From: Cryptomeria japonica
Lineage: Eukaryota > Streptophyta > Pinopsida > Cupressales > Cupressaceae
Reading direction: 5' to 3'
NCBI RefSeq assembly: GCF_030272615.1
Contig: NC_081411.1
Span: 161,238,089-161,279,088, forward strand
DNA length: 41,000 nt
Below the pieces are notes generated by a model. That model was not told the DNA's origin, ran no database searches, and worked only from the letters and a program-made list of their open reading frames with translations. The translations under genes and the position numbers were made by a program. Position 1 is the first letter of the stretch. The number at the start of each line of letters is the position of its first letter. Shown here in pieces: positions 31,180 to 41,000 of the stretch.

Positions 31180-31640
31180 GCCCAATTAAATTATATAAAT
31201 ATCATATATAATTAATATTATAATTATAACCCATATATTAATTATATCTCACATTATTAATTATCAATTTTTATAATATCAATAATTATATTCTCAATAT
31301 AATGATTATATTATCAATAATTATAATATCACAATATTATAATAATATAATTATTGTAGTCACATAAATATGTCCATTTAATTAAATGAATATTTACAGT
31401 TTATTTGATTAATAAACCACCAATAATCAATTAATTGAATTAATATTTAATTAATTCATCCTCAACCATTCTCCTATTAATTAAATAAATTATTCAATTT
31501 ATTTTAATTAATTCATTAAACCAAATTCACAATCAATTAAATGAATAAATCCTATTTATTTAATTTGAACCCCTTTCCTCTTTTAAATAAATATTTATAA
31601 CATTTATTTAAATCACTAAAATCCCCCCCCACTTGCATTC
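31180..31640. other. Very AT-rich block
   Basis: Long runs of AATTAATT, TTTAAATAAAT and ATAATTATAAT with many short palindromes. No gene. It is possibly part of an LTR or a matrix-attachment-type region; the function is not shown. Confidence 0.6.
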
Positions 31641-32027
31641 TCCTACAAATGCAAGTTGCAACCATAATTGAAAGAAATGAATTTTTATTTTAATTTAAAT
31701 CCTATTTTCCCTCACCCACCAAACCCACTTGCAATCCTAAATCCCCTTCTAGACCCTTCTAACCACTTTCTAATCGTTCCTAATTAGCCTAATCCATCCC
31801 CTAAATTTTGTCACATTCCTAAGCAACTTGAAGTCACTTCTCAAAGCCTTCAAAGTCTTTGAAAAGTATTTAATGCTTTATGTGTTCAACAAGCTAACCT
31901 CTAAAGTCTTCCAAACAACTAATGGCTCTTACATGACCATTAATGGCTCTTACATAACCATTTATGGTTAAATCCACTTGCCCCCATAGTTAGAGACTTT
32001 ACCTCTAACTCAACCCTCATTTAACCC
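31641..32027. other. Noncoding, includes inverted copy of the 25.65-kb module
   Basis: CCCACTTGC-rich sequence. The part from about 31,890 to 32,035, read on the minus strand, matches 25,650-25,770 (GGTTGAGTTAG, AGTCTCTAAC.ATG, GGAAGACTTT). A 24-bp word (ACCATTAATGGCTCTTACAT) is nearly duplicated at 31,918-31,965. Confidence 0.55.
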
Positions 32028-33408
32028 ATGTGTCTCTTCAAGCATTGGTTGCTTTGACACACTACAAGTTCTTGGTAGAACAACTTTGGATTCTTTCTTA
32101 TGATATGCCCAAATCTAAGATGATATATCTCCTTGTTGGTTCCGTATACCCATGGTATGGTGAGTTCTACACCTACCTCCGCGATCACACACTTCCTCCT
32201 AACCAATCAAATAACCAACGCAAAACCTTCATTCACCAAACCATTCAATACACCATCATTGCTAAAACCCTATACCGACGCAGTCTTGATGGTATTCTCC
32301 TTCGATGTTTGGAACAAGATGAGACAACAAAGGTCTTGGAAGAGGTACATGAAGGAATTTGTGGGACTCACTCAAGTGGTCCTTCATTAGCGAAGAAGAT
32401 CATGTGCGTTGGATACTATTGGCCATCCATGGAAAAAGACTCCTACTATTTTGTCAGAAAATGTAAGAAATGCCAAGTTCATGGAGACTTGATACATGCA
32501 ACAGCATAGGAATTGCAGCCAATCACAACACCATGGCCCTTTTGTCAACGGGGACTTGACCTTGTGGGTAAAATTCATCCATCTTCATCCAATGACCACA
32601 AACTCATTTTATCGCCACCGAATACTTCACAAAGTGGATCGAAGCTGTTCCACTTACCCAAGTCATTGGCGAGAAGATCACCTCATTTATCCTTAATTAC
32701 ATCATCTACCAGTATGGTTTACCCATGTCCATCATCACAGATAATGGGCTTCCTTTCAAAAATCAGGACGTCCGTGAGCTCTGTGAGAAGTTTCACATCC
32801 AACATTGCTTTTCCACTCCCTATCACCCACAAGGCAATGGTTAGGCTAAAGCATCGAATAAGAACATATTGAGAATCCTCAAGAAGATAGTCAATGATGC
32901 CACCCATGATTGGCACATTCAATTAAATCCAACACTAGGGGCATATCAAACTAGCATTCGAACCCCTACAGGCGCAACTCCCTACTCACTGGTCTATGGC
33001 ACAGAAGCCATCCTTCCTATTGAGGTCAAGATACCATCTTTATAGGTTTCCTTGCATAATATGGTAGATGATGAAGCATACCGAGTCTCTCATCTTCAAG
33101 ACTTGGAAGTACTTGATGAAAGGCGACAAGCTGCATACAACCACCTCAAAGCCTATCGGCAGGGAATGAGCAGAAGCTATAATCATCGAGTTAAACCTTG
33201 TATATTTGAGGTAGGTGATCTTGTTCTCAAAGAGAATCCTCATAACCAACAAAACAAAAAACATCAGGGAAAGTTTGAATCAAACTATTTGGGTTCATAT
33301 GTTATCACTGTTGTATTTGGGTCTGGGGCATATCAGTTGGCTACTTCAAAAGGAGAACCGCTAGCAAATCCCATCAACAACATGCACCTCAAACGGTTTC
33401 ATACATAA
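32028..33408 (+). pseudogene. End of second RNase H plus integrase, Tat element 3
   Basis: The frame from 32030 starts inside the tether after the second RNase H (THYKFLVEQLWILSYD; compare SHYEFLVEQLFSLAYD in element 1). It holds the HHCC domain (HEGICGTH ... CKKC). A TAG at 32507 and a frameshift at about 32,600 follow. The core reads GLDLVGKIHPSSSNDHK, MSIITDNGLPFKNQ, then QGNG-TAG-AKASNK (stop at 32842), another TAG at 33043, and the C-terminus AYNHLKAYR, FEVGDLVLKENP, NNMHLKRFHT. The catalytic Glu is Lys. Gag through RT is absent on the left. It is close kin of element 1. Confidence 0.9.
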
Positions 33409-34480
33409 GTTGTACAAATCATCATGCTCCAAAACATATCAGAAAGAACACCAAAAACATTTAGATAAATGTCCTAAATAAAATATAAAAAAATCAAAAT
33501 AGTAAAGAAAAATCATGCATCCAAACGTTGAACAACCACTCTGGTGGCACCTTGGGTAAGTACGATGGTGAAAACCTGGAAAACAAGTGCCACTCATAAA
33601 GTCTATGGCTCCATTGTCTTTTAGACTTGTTGCGATCTTCACTACATCCACTTATCCATCAGTCCAACCATGGCTTGTTATTGATCTGCAATCAAGGATA
33701 GTACTTCATGTGTCTTTCATCCCGCCTTTTCATAGTCATGTCTAAACTAGGGGAAATGCCCTTAACCTATTGATGGAAGTGGATTCTACATTACTTATGA
33801 TTCATTGAGTTCTTCATTCAAAACTATCTCACAAAATCCAAAAACATTTAAAAAAACAACTCACAAAATCATAAAACATCAAAAATCAACCAAAAACATG
33901 GCAACGCATAATATCCTTTGTACATACACCTTGAAACAAACATCAAACAAATTTTTTGAGATACTCAAACAATGATCACTTTTCAAATCAACCCAATAAT
34001 CAACATAGGTATGCACAACTGTCTTAACAAGGATGCATCCTTCCTTACCAAAACAAAGACAAGATAAAATTTTCTTTGACAAGAAAATTTTGTTTAAGCT
34101 ATCAAGTGATTGGTCAGTTTGATAAGTTATTTATTCATTTATATCAGGTTCCTACGCTACTCTGGGATTTCCACAAGTGATTAGAGTAGTCAGGATGGTT
34201 CCTAGGTATCATTTTGTTTATTGTCTGTGAATTATTCCAATCAAGTTTTGGGGCATGTACTAATGGTGTCTACGTGAGAAGTTCACTAAGCTACGTGATC
34301 TTATGCAAAATACAGTCATGGATCACTGTGGCTTACTAACTACAACATATACCTCGACCATATGAGCATGAACCATTATGGAGGGTCCATATTCTTTTTC
34401 TATGCTTCTTTCTTACAGGTACGATGCTCCAAACTTGGTTCCTACTGCCTCATCCAAGATTGATACTACCATGCTCAATG
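33409..34480 (+). other. 3' noncoding region downstream of Tat element 3 integrase
   Basis: No gene is seen. It contains AAAACAT-rich words at 33,840-33,900 and a TTTTGGGGCATGTAC tract near 34,245. Confidence 0.5.
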
Positions 34481-35672
34481 ATGAAAAATAAAAGCACTAT
34501 GGATCATCATTCCATATCATCTGTTTATATTACATTTCGTTGCATATCTCCCATTCATTTATCATTCATTATTCATATTTTGTATGCAAATGTGAACAAG
34601 TTAAAAATATGAGAGGTTATTTATTATAAATTGGTCTTGGATACAATCATGATGGAGTTCTCTAATACATCATCAGTGCATCATACAATTTCTCACCAAC
34701 TTGCATTCATCTATCATGAACGCATGACATTATCATTCCATTGCATTTTTAGTTGCATTTAAATACATCTAGTTCATTATCTTTTACTTGCATATAGGTT
34801 CATTACATCCATTTTAGATATTCATTTAAGTGCATTTAATATCAGTTAGTCACATTCATTATCATTTACTTACATTAGCATCCTTACATCATTTCATCAT
34901 TGCAAAATAAAGGCATTTAGATTCATTTGTATAAATTTCCCATCATTTCATTTACTTCCATTATTAGCCATTAACATATATTCATTTAGTCATCTAGGTA
35001 TAGTTAGATGTCTTTTACATCATTCAAAATCATTCATCATTATTTAAGTTTGTTTACAATACATTCATCTAGATTCATTTAGTTGCATTCCTTTGCATTT
35101 ATCTATCTATTAACTTCAAGTACATTCATCTATTCATCTAGTATATTCTTATACTCATTCATTTCATTCTCATCTTTAAAAAGTTTCATTTGAGTTCATT
35201 AAGATGCATTCATTATCCTTTTAATTGCATTAAGGTGTAGTTATTCATTATCCCTTAGTTGCATTTATTTGAATTATCATTTCACTTAGTCATGTTTTAA
35301 GTCATTTAGAATTGTAACATAAACATTTGTCTCAGCATTTGTTTATTCATTTTACAAGCACTTGCATTCATTTAAGATCATCACATAAACATTTGAATCG
35401 CCATTTGTTTATCCATTTTGCATTCATTTTTAACCATCTATAAACATTTACATAAACCATTTGATTCATTACATTTCATCATATCAAACACAAGATACAT
35501 CTCATCATATCATAAACACAAAGTACTATCTATCTCATAGTTAACATCATTCATTCCTCATTTTGCATACATCATCATCATGGAATTACATACATAAAGA
35601 ATTACAACAATGCATCATACATATATTAACCTACATCCACATGTTAGCATCACATTCATAAACATGCATGTA
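34480..35672. repeat. G-poor low-complexity tract of CATTCA/CATTTA words
   Basis: For more than 1 kb the plus strand is dominated by CATTCATT, CATTTAGTTGCATT and TCATTTA-like words with few G residues. There is no fixed period. It has no coding potential and lies between Tat element 3 pol and the antisense ORF. Confidence 0.7.
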
Positions 35673-35846
35673 GACATCATAACATCATCATCACATCCAT
35701 ATAGAAATCATCTCATCACCATTTACATCTAGCAAGTAAAAACATCCATCTAAGCATATAGACATCATAAAAGCATCATCACATGCATATAGAAATCATC
35801 TCATCAACATATACATCTAGCCAGTAAAAACATCCATCTAAGCATA
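35673..35846. repeat. Tandem duplication of an 88-bp unit
   Basis: GACATCATAA...CATCTAAGCATATA at 35673-35760 is repeated at 35761-35846 with a few changes (shared CATATAGAAATCATCTCATC and AAAACATCCATCTAAGCATA). Confidence 0.85.
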
Positions 35847-35949
35847 AATTATGTATCAGAGTACAATGATGTCAAAAATATCGGCTACCAAGAGCCATCC
35901 AAGTCACAGTCCAAAATGACAATGTAATAAAATACATAAAGCTCTCTCA

Positions 35950-36660
35950 AATAGCACTTTGTCCAGATGTTGCACCACCATCACCACCTGCTCCACCACT
36001 ACCCACTACTCACCCACTACCCCATGCAACACCACTACCCCATGCAACAACACTACCCCCTGCACCACCCGCACTATCTCATCGTGGAGGACCCATAACA
36101 CCACCACTGCTCTGCGTCCTCTAAGACCACTCTAATCTTGCCCTATGCATCTATGAATAGCTCAATGCCCGCTGACTAGATGGCACTGCCTACTCATATA
36201 AACCCTGCCAATAATCTATCTCTGCCTGAGCTCGATGCATCTCCCTCAACACCTCCCCAGTAGGACCCTGTGCTCCTTACACAACTCATCCTCTCTCTTG
36301 CAACTCCCTCAATCTCTCCACTGCATCATCTCTCTCTCGTAGCACTACAGTCAACTTTGACTCCCGTGAAAACAACTGAACATCTCTAGCTGCCACCTTT
36401 GCTTCCATCTCCTCCACCCGTGCCTCTACTGCTATAAGTTGAGACTGCATATATACTAGCATATGCTCCCGCACATCTCCTCTTCCCATCCCCATAGGAT
36501 CCTCTCCTCCACTAGTTGCTCCCTCTCCCATCTCCATAGGTGCCTCTCCCTCTCCAATATCCTTGCCAATTAATTTGACTCCTCCTTGAATCAAAGGACC
36601 CTGTGACAGTCGCAACGGCTGTCTGCCTCTCCCTCTATATGACAGTGATTGAAGTCCATT
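35950..36660 (-). pseudogene. Antisense extra ORF (aORF) near Tat element 3
   Basis: Minus-strand codons from about 36,600 give a Gly/Met/Glu-rich start (MEMGEGATSGGEDPMGMGRG), then an evident coiled coil (VYMQSQLIAVEARVEEMEAK to RERDDAVERLRELQERG, ending at 36286). A stop is followed by REMHRAQAEIDYWQGLYE and AVPSSQRALSYS, then Gly-rich repeats (VAWGSG) from an 18-bp repeat near 36,010-36,060. It is related to the plus-strand ORF at 6.72-7.04 kb. It converges on the plus-strand integrase at 32-33.4 kb. I do not recognise a named domain; a relation to plant-mobile-domain proteins is a guess. The N-terminus is cut at the LINE junction. Confidence 0.5.
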
Positions 36661-38486
36661 TGGCAGCATAAAAAAGAAGTCTCCAACCAATCTTAGCCAA
36701 AGGTGCTTCATTAAGGAACCTTGAAACTCTAATGCTCAGACCACCAACATGTTTAGAATAGTGGATTTTCTCCTAATCAACAAGGGACATTTTATTGCAT
36801 TGTTCCACACCAGCCCAGAGGAAGCACCTTTGGATTTGATCAAGTTTCTTAGCCCAAGAATTTGGGATGTGGAAAACAAAGAGTAGGTAAATTGAAGTAC
36901 TCTATAAGGAGGCTTTTAACAAATGAATCTTGCCAACACTGATCAAAATTGCACCTTTCCACCCTGCTAATTTCCTCTAAATCATCTCCAAAATCCCTAC
37001 TGAAACCAAATTTTCCACCTTCCCAACCATGACTGCAAGCCCCAAATAAGTAGGCAGGAGAAGGGCAATCCTGCAATTAAGGATATTCCCGATTCTATTT
37101 TGGAAGGCTTGATTGGAATTCTTAGAGAGCACTCTTATCCAAATTGATTTTTTGACCAGAAGTAGTGGCATAGTCTAAGAGAATGGTCCTCCAACATTTA
37201 GCTTCACCAATGGAAGCCTCACTAGGGAGAAGGGTGTCATCCAAAAATTGTTGGTGGGAGATGAAAAAGGGGGTCGATAAGGGTTTAACACATTTAATAG
37301 CACCATTTTGAAAAGCAAGCATTAATTTCCTGCCCAAAGCCTCCACCATGAGTATGAAAAAGGCAGGGCGAGAGGGGGTCCCCCTGTTGCATGTTGCCAT
37401 TAGAATTGAAGGAGCCATGAGAGATCCCATTGATAGGGACCGAGAACATTGGATTTTCAACATAGTCCTGAATAGCACAAAGAATATTGCCACAAAATCA
37501 AAGTTTTCTAAAGACTGAAAGAAAGGGACAAGCAACCATATCATTGAATTTAGCTATATCAAGTTTGAGGAGCATACCTTCTTTGCCATTATTGTCCATA
37601 AAATGTAACATTTCATGAAATTCAAGAATCGCATCAACAATTGGGTGCTTGGGAACAAAACCTTTATGGCCTAAAATTTTGTACAAGGTATTGCAAAGGC
37701 TAATTGGCCTAAAATTAGACATTCTCTTAACGTCATCTTTTTAAGGAATGAGGAAAAAAAAGGTTTTATTTATTTCCTTTAGGCTTCTAGTAGAAGAAAT
37801 AAATTCCCTAACTGTAAGGATAATATCTGGGCCAACAATATCCCAATACTCTTGAAAAAAGAAGAGTGGAAACCCATCTAGGCAAGGGGTTTTGAAAGAG
37901 CCAAAGGAAAAACTACAACTTTAACCTCCTCCTCAGAGAAAATCTTCTCCATGGACAAGAGGTCATCATGGCTGATAATGGAGGGAATGCAGTTGACCAG
38001 TTTGGCAGAGGTTTCAACATCAACAATATCCACAACCAATCCCAAGTTAAGTAGGAAGAAAAGTGAGAAACAACAACCCAATCAATATCCATTTCCTCAA
38101 TCACACTGGCACCATCATCTTAGAGGAGCTCCTTTATACAATTATTCTTTTTGTGACGATTGAAAGATTGATGGAAAAACTTCATATTTTTATTTCGCTC
38201 CTTAACCCATTGGATCCTAGATTTTTGCTTCCAATATAGTTCCTCTTTAATAATTAGATTGTGGAGGTCAACCAAAAGAGAACATTCCTTTTCTCTCTCA
38301 TCCTCTAAAGCCCCAAGGGATTCCATACTTTTTTGAGCACATCAATATAAGCTTTAAGAGCCTTCTTATGAGCAAAGATGTCCCCAAAGGAGGATTTGCT
38401 CTAGGACAAAAGCTATATGTTTTGAGCAATTTGAGTTTGTTATTACCTAGAACATGGTCATACCATGAATATTGACACTCCACCAT
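36660..38486 (-). pseudogene. LINE ORF2 reverse transcriptase
   Basis: The linker contains EELYWKQKSRIQWVKERNKN then MKFFHQSFNRHKKNN. RT motifs follow: FSEEEVKVVVFPLALSKP, DGFPLFFFQEYW, MSNFRPISLCNTLYKI, then GHKGFVPKHPIVDAILEFHE and LLKLDIAKFNDMV. The order continues with NRGTPSRPAFFILMVEALGR (the usual RQGDPLSP motif, changed) and HQQFLDDTLLPSEAS with the catalytic DD. The end GGLSIRVSRFLNEAP lies at about 36.69-36.73 kb. Frame changes and stops are many. Confidence 0.85.
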
Positions 38487-38519
38487 TGTTCCACAAGGTC
38501 TGTGAAGTCAAGAAAGAGG

Positions 38520-39221
38520 GTCTACAAAATTTCAAAATAGAAAGAAAATCCTCTCTTGGGAGGAGGGATTTGCCATGACACAAAAATGGGACAATGGTCA
38601 AAGCCACTATGAATAAGCAAGGAGAGGTCGCAAATTAGGGAGATATCCCAACAAGAAGAGATGGCACAATGATCCAACCAAACTTGAATGAGTTTCCCAC
38701 CCATTCATTGAATAGACCAAGTATAGCTCCTATCTTCAACATCCAAGTCATAAAGGCCACCATTAGAGAGGAACTCCTAAAAATCCTACATACTTTCAGA
38801 GAAATCCAAAGACCCTCTAATTTTTTTCAAGGAAAAGAGAGGAGTATTAAAGTCGCCCATGACAATCCAATGGGCACCACGAAGGCCATTCCAATGGGAA
38901 ATTAAAGAGTTCTAGAGACCCTACCTAATAGAAACATTACAAAGTATATGCACTAAAAATTCTTATCCAGAACAACTAGGAATCAAAGAGATATATTGGA
39001 TGCCAGAGGAAAGCAAGACCACCAGCGGCACCTTCAACACTCATAGCAAACAAATGGGAGAAGGGCCAAAAGAAATTACACACCTGAGAACAAGATTCCT
39101 CACTCATCTTGGTTTCATGTAGAAGTAAGATTTCTAGCTTCAAATCTTTCACTAAATTATTCACAAGAATCTGCTTATGGGACCCATTTAGGCCCTTTAT
39201 ATTCCAAAAGAGAATAATCAC
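38520..39221 (-). pseudogene. LINE ORF2 endonuclease domain
   Basis: An ATG at 39221 opens MIILFWNIKGLNGSHKQILV, then LEILLLHETKMSEE and GAAGGLAFLWHPIYLF, the start of an AP-endonuclease-like domain (N in WNIKGLN, E in HETK). Its end is seen at 38704-38522: LDHCAISSCWDISLI and SGFDHCPIFVSWQ, with the D-H pair of the last motif. The middle is out of frame. It nicks target DNA to prime reverse transcription. Confidence 0.85.
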
Positions 39222-39299
39222 TTATGACATCTATTAGCCATTCCCCTAGCAACACTATTTTGATGAACATCCTTTAAATATTTTTTTCACACATGAAAA

Positions 39300-40830
39300 T
39301 CTTTAACCACATTAGAAAATTTCCTTTGTCAAAGGGAAATGAGCCAGCCATTAAACACTAGGGGCCTGGAAGAGAAAACAAGTGACCACATTAACCAAAT
39401 CATAGAGTTCCTCAAATGCACACCCCGAAGAGGAAGCACAAAAAGAGGGGAGGAAGGGTCCAACTCTACAATAGGGGGAGGGGAGGCCTTCGAATGGGAA
39501 GGACAAAAAGGAACCACCATCCATCCCTCAAAAGAAGAACAACAAACTATCATACCGACCAAAGGAGTCCCTTCTAAAATTTGTATGCCCAAAGAGAGAG
39601 GGAGGTGAACCTCCAAAGTGACCTCCAAGGGGGAGATAGTAGCAACCACCAAGGGAGAAGAAAAAGTCACCTAGGTAGGAACCTCCATCACCACCAGATT
39701 AGAGTAGGGATGGACTACCAAATTAGGACAAGGACCAACCTCATCCACACCAAGTAGACCAACATGAGGAAGATATGAATTAAGAATAGGAGTGGGGGTG
39801 GAGATTACATCACCACTTAGCATGCCAACATCTAATGAAACCAATCTTCTAGTAGAAACAAAGGTGGATTAAATCTTGTCTTTACCTTTAGACTCTAGAA
39901 CCACCATTCTACCTCGAGGACAAGCATTGGCTAGGTGACCAACTAACAAGAAACACTGACAAAAAGGGGTCAAATTCTCATACTCCAAGGCTTGAGTCCA
40001 AGAACCAAATCAAGACTTCAACACAATAGAGGTCGACATGAAGGTACTAGGAGCAACACCAACACATGACTGAGCAAAAACCATTCTCAATCATTGGCAA
40101 GTGACTGAATCCACCATAATAAATTAGCCAAATGAGTTGGAAATACCTTCAATAATCTCCTCGTCCCATTATTCAAGTTGAAAACTAGGTAGATGAACCC
40201 AAGTAGGGATAGCACTAGAGAGTAGGGAGTTGGGCTTATGGCCTGGGTGCCATTTGCTAAGATGCAACATTTGTTTAGCATAAAGCCATAACCTTGAGGA
40301 AAGAACTTTCACACAATCTTCTAAGAGAGATAATGAAAAATTGAAGAGGCCCTGAGGGATAGCTAAAATAGAGAGTATACCTTTAATAGCCCACTTAGTA
40401 GCAGACCACTTCCTAACTATGACAATATCAGGGTGTCAACCCACAAACTTGCCAACCAGAGCATTAGCCATTTTAGCAAGGGGTCAGTCCAAAGAGACAT
40501 CCTTAATATGGACACATGTTCCAAGATCAGATTTCTCAATAAAGACCCCACCTATAAGTTGCAATAGAGAATCACTAAACAAATCCTTCCACGGGCTTGA
40601 AGAAATAGACGTGTCAAAGCCAGCATGATAGGGACCCGGAGCTGCATTGACCTCAAAACCCAGGACACCTAAGGGAAAGCCCTTGATTGAAGGTTCTAAG
40701 GGGGGAGATGTACCCCCAAACACATTGACCCCAAGGACAGGGGAAGAAAAAGTGAATAGTCCCCCAAAATTTATGGGAAATAAAGGTGCTATCCATAAAG
40801 TTGGTTTTCTCCATGACATCTAGATTTCAA
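39300..40830 (-). pseudogene. LINE ORF1 (DUF4283 and zinc knuckle type)
   Basis: The start region (about 40.82-40.48 kb) is hydrophobic and Pro-rich. The DUF4283-like core covers about 40.48-40.08 kb: NALVGKFVG, IVIVRKWSATKWAIKGILSI, FNFSLSLLEDCVKVLSSRLW, HLSKWHPGHKP and WVHLPSFQLE-stop-WDEEIIEGI. A degenerate Cys/His knuckle (CQCFLLVGHLANAC) lies at about 39.92-39.97 kb. The C-terminal third is Pro/Ser-rich. Plant L1-type ORF1 proteins bind element RNA. Stops are scattered, including TGA and TAA. Confidence 0.75.
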
Positions 40831-41000
40831 GCCGCTCCAAAGCCAACCCCAACACCACAACCATCGCCCACCCAAAACAGGCCAGGAGGTTCTCGTTCAC
40901 TACCACTTGCAAAGCTCATTTCAAATCTTATTATCAATAAGATTAAATTACATATGTCAATGTTTTGAAATCGCCTATACATTAAGGTTAAAGAATGCAT

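Larger units (their letters stand above)
36660..40830 (-). mobile_element. LINE (non-LTR retrotransposon), degenerate, 3' end missing
   Basis: The minus strand reads ORF1 (40.83-39.3 kb), then ORF2 with endonuclease (39.22-38.52), a linker and RT (38.3-37.0). It stops abruptly near 36,660 in the region GGLSIRVSRFLNEAPLAKIG, where plant LINE ORF2 normally continues to a zf-RVT region, 3' UTR and A-tail. No T-run marks the junction on the plus strand. Many stops and frameshifts are present. Confidence 0.85.

Noticed and set aside
39339-39608. 89-codon plus-strand charged ORF
   Set aside because: It is antisense to LINE ORF1, and no domain is recognisable.
1-41000. Intact host genes, tRNA or rRNA genes, CRISPR arrays
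   Set aside because: No cloverleaf-like or rRNA-like sequence was recognised, no spacer-repeat array is present, and all long frames with recognisable domains belong to retroelements.

Overview
This window looks like intergenic DNA from a large, repeat-rich seed-plant genome. It is AT-rich and almost every recognisable coding stretch belongs to a decayed retrotransposon: Ty1/copia, Ty3/gypsy of the Tat type, and a plant LINE. No intact host gene, rRNA, tRNA or CRISPR array was found. Element density and style would suit a gymnosperm or another very large plant genome, but the species call is only a weak inference.

Layout. At 0.08-1.15 kb lie exon-like pieces of a dead multi-exon gene with good splice signals and in-frame stops. 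From 1.2 to 6.2 kb there is unrecognised DNA with several direct and tandem duplications. At 6.24-6.72 kb is a block rich in CGATGG/GTCGG motifs resembling a CACTA-type subterminal region. At 6.73-7.04 kb (+) is the C-terminal part of an unfamiliar ORF followed by a 43-bp tandem array. From 8.55 to 15.94 kb on the minus strand is a Tat-lineage gypsy element: gag with a CX2HX4HX4C knuckle, protease, RT with YVDD, RNase H, a second RNase H, and integrase with HHCC and the catalytic core. Its upstream leader (16.1-18.85 kb) holds two arrays with a precise 21-bp period.

From 19,120 to 25,052 is a copia element on the minus strand, with both LTRs, a methionine-tRNA-type PBS, a PPT and a perfect 5-bp target duplication CAAAG. 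It has an in-frame deletion joining the start of protease to the end of integrase, and its two LTRs differ completely over about 100-125 bp of U3. It splits older DNA that continues at 25,058 into a leader-like region with a TATA box, then a gag-pro fragment (25.8-27.65 kb, +), a PPT and an LTR of the TGTAGTG...CACTACA type (28,405-29,388).

From 29.4 to 32.0 kb is LTR-like and very AT-rich noncoding DNA. At 32,028-33,408 (+) is a second Tat pol fragment (end of the second RNase H plus integrase), closely related to the first. It is followed by a long G-poor CATTCA-rich tract and an antisense coiled-coil ORF (35.95-36.66 kb, -). From about 36.66 to 40.83 kb on the minus strand is a LINE with ORF1 (DUF4283 and zinc-knuckle type) and ORF2 (endonuclease and RT), lacking its 3' end.

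The most interesting points: both Tat pol copies, in opposite orientations, are followed by the same family of antisense ORF converging on pol, with a tail that expanded into a 43-bp array in one copy; the 21-bp arrays that read as heptad peptides in two frames; and the U3 mismatch of the copia LTRs despite a perfect target duplication.
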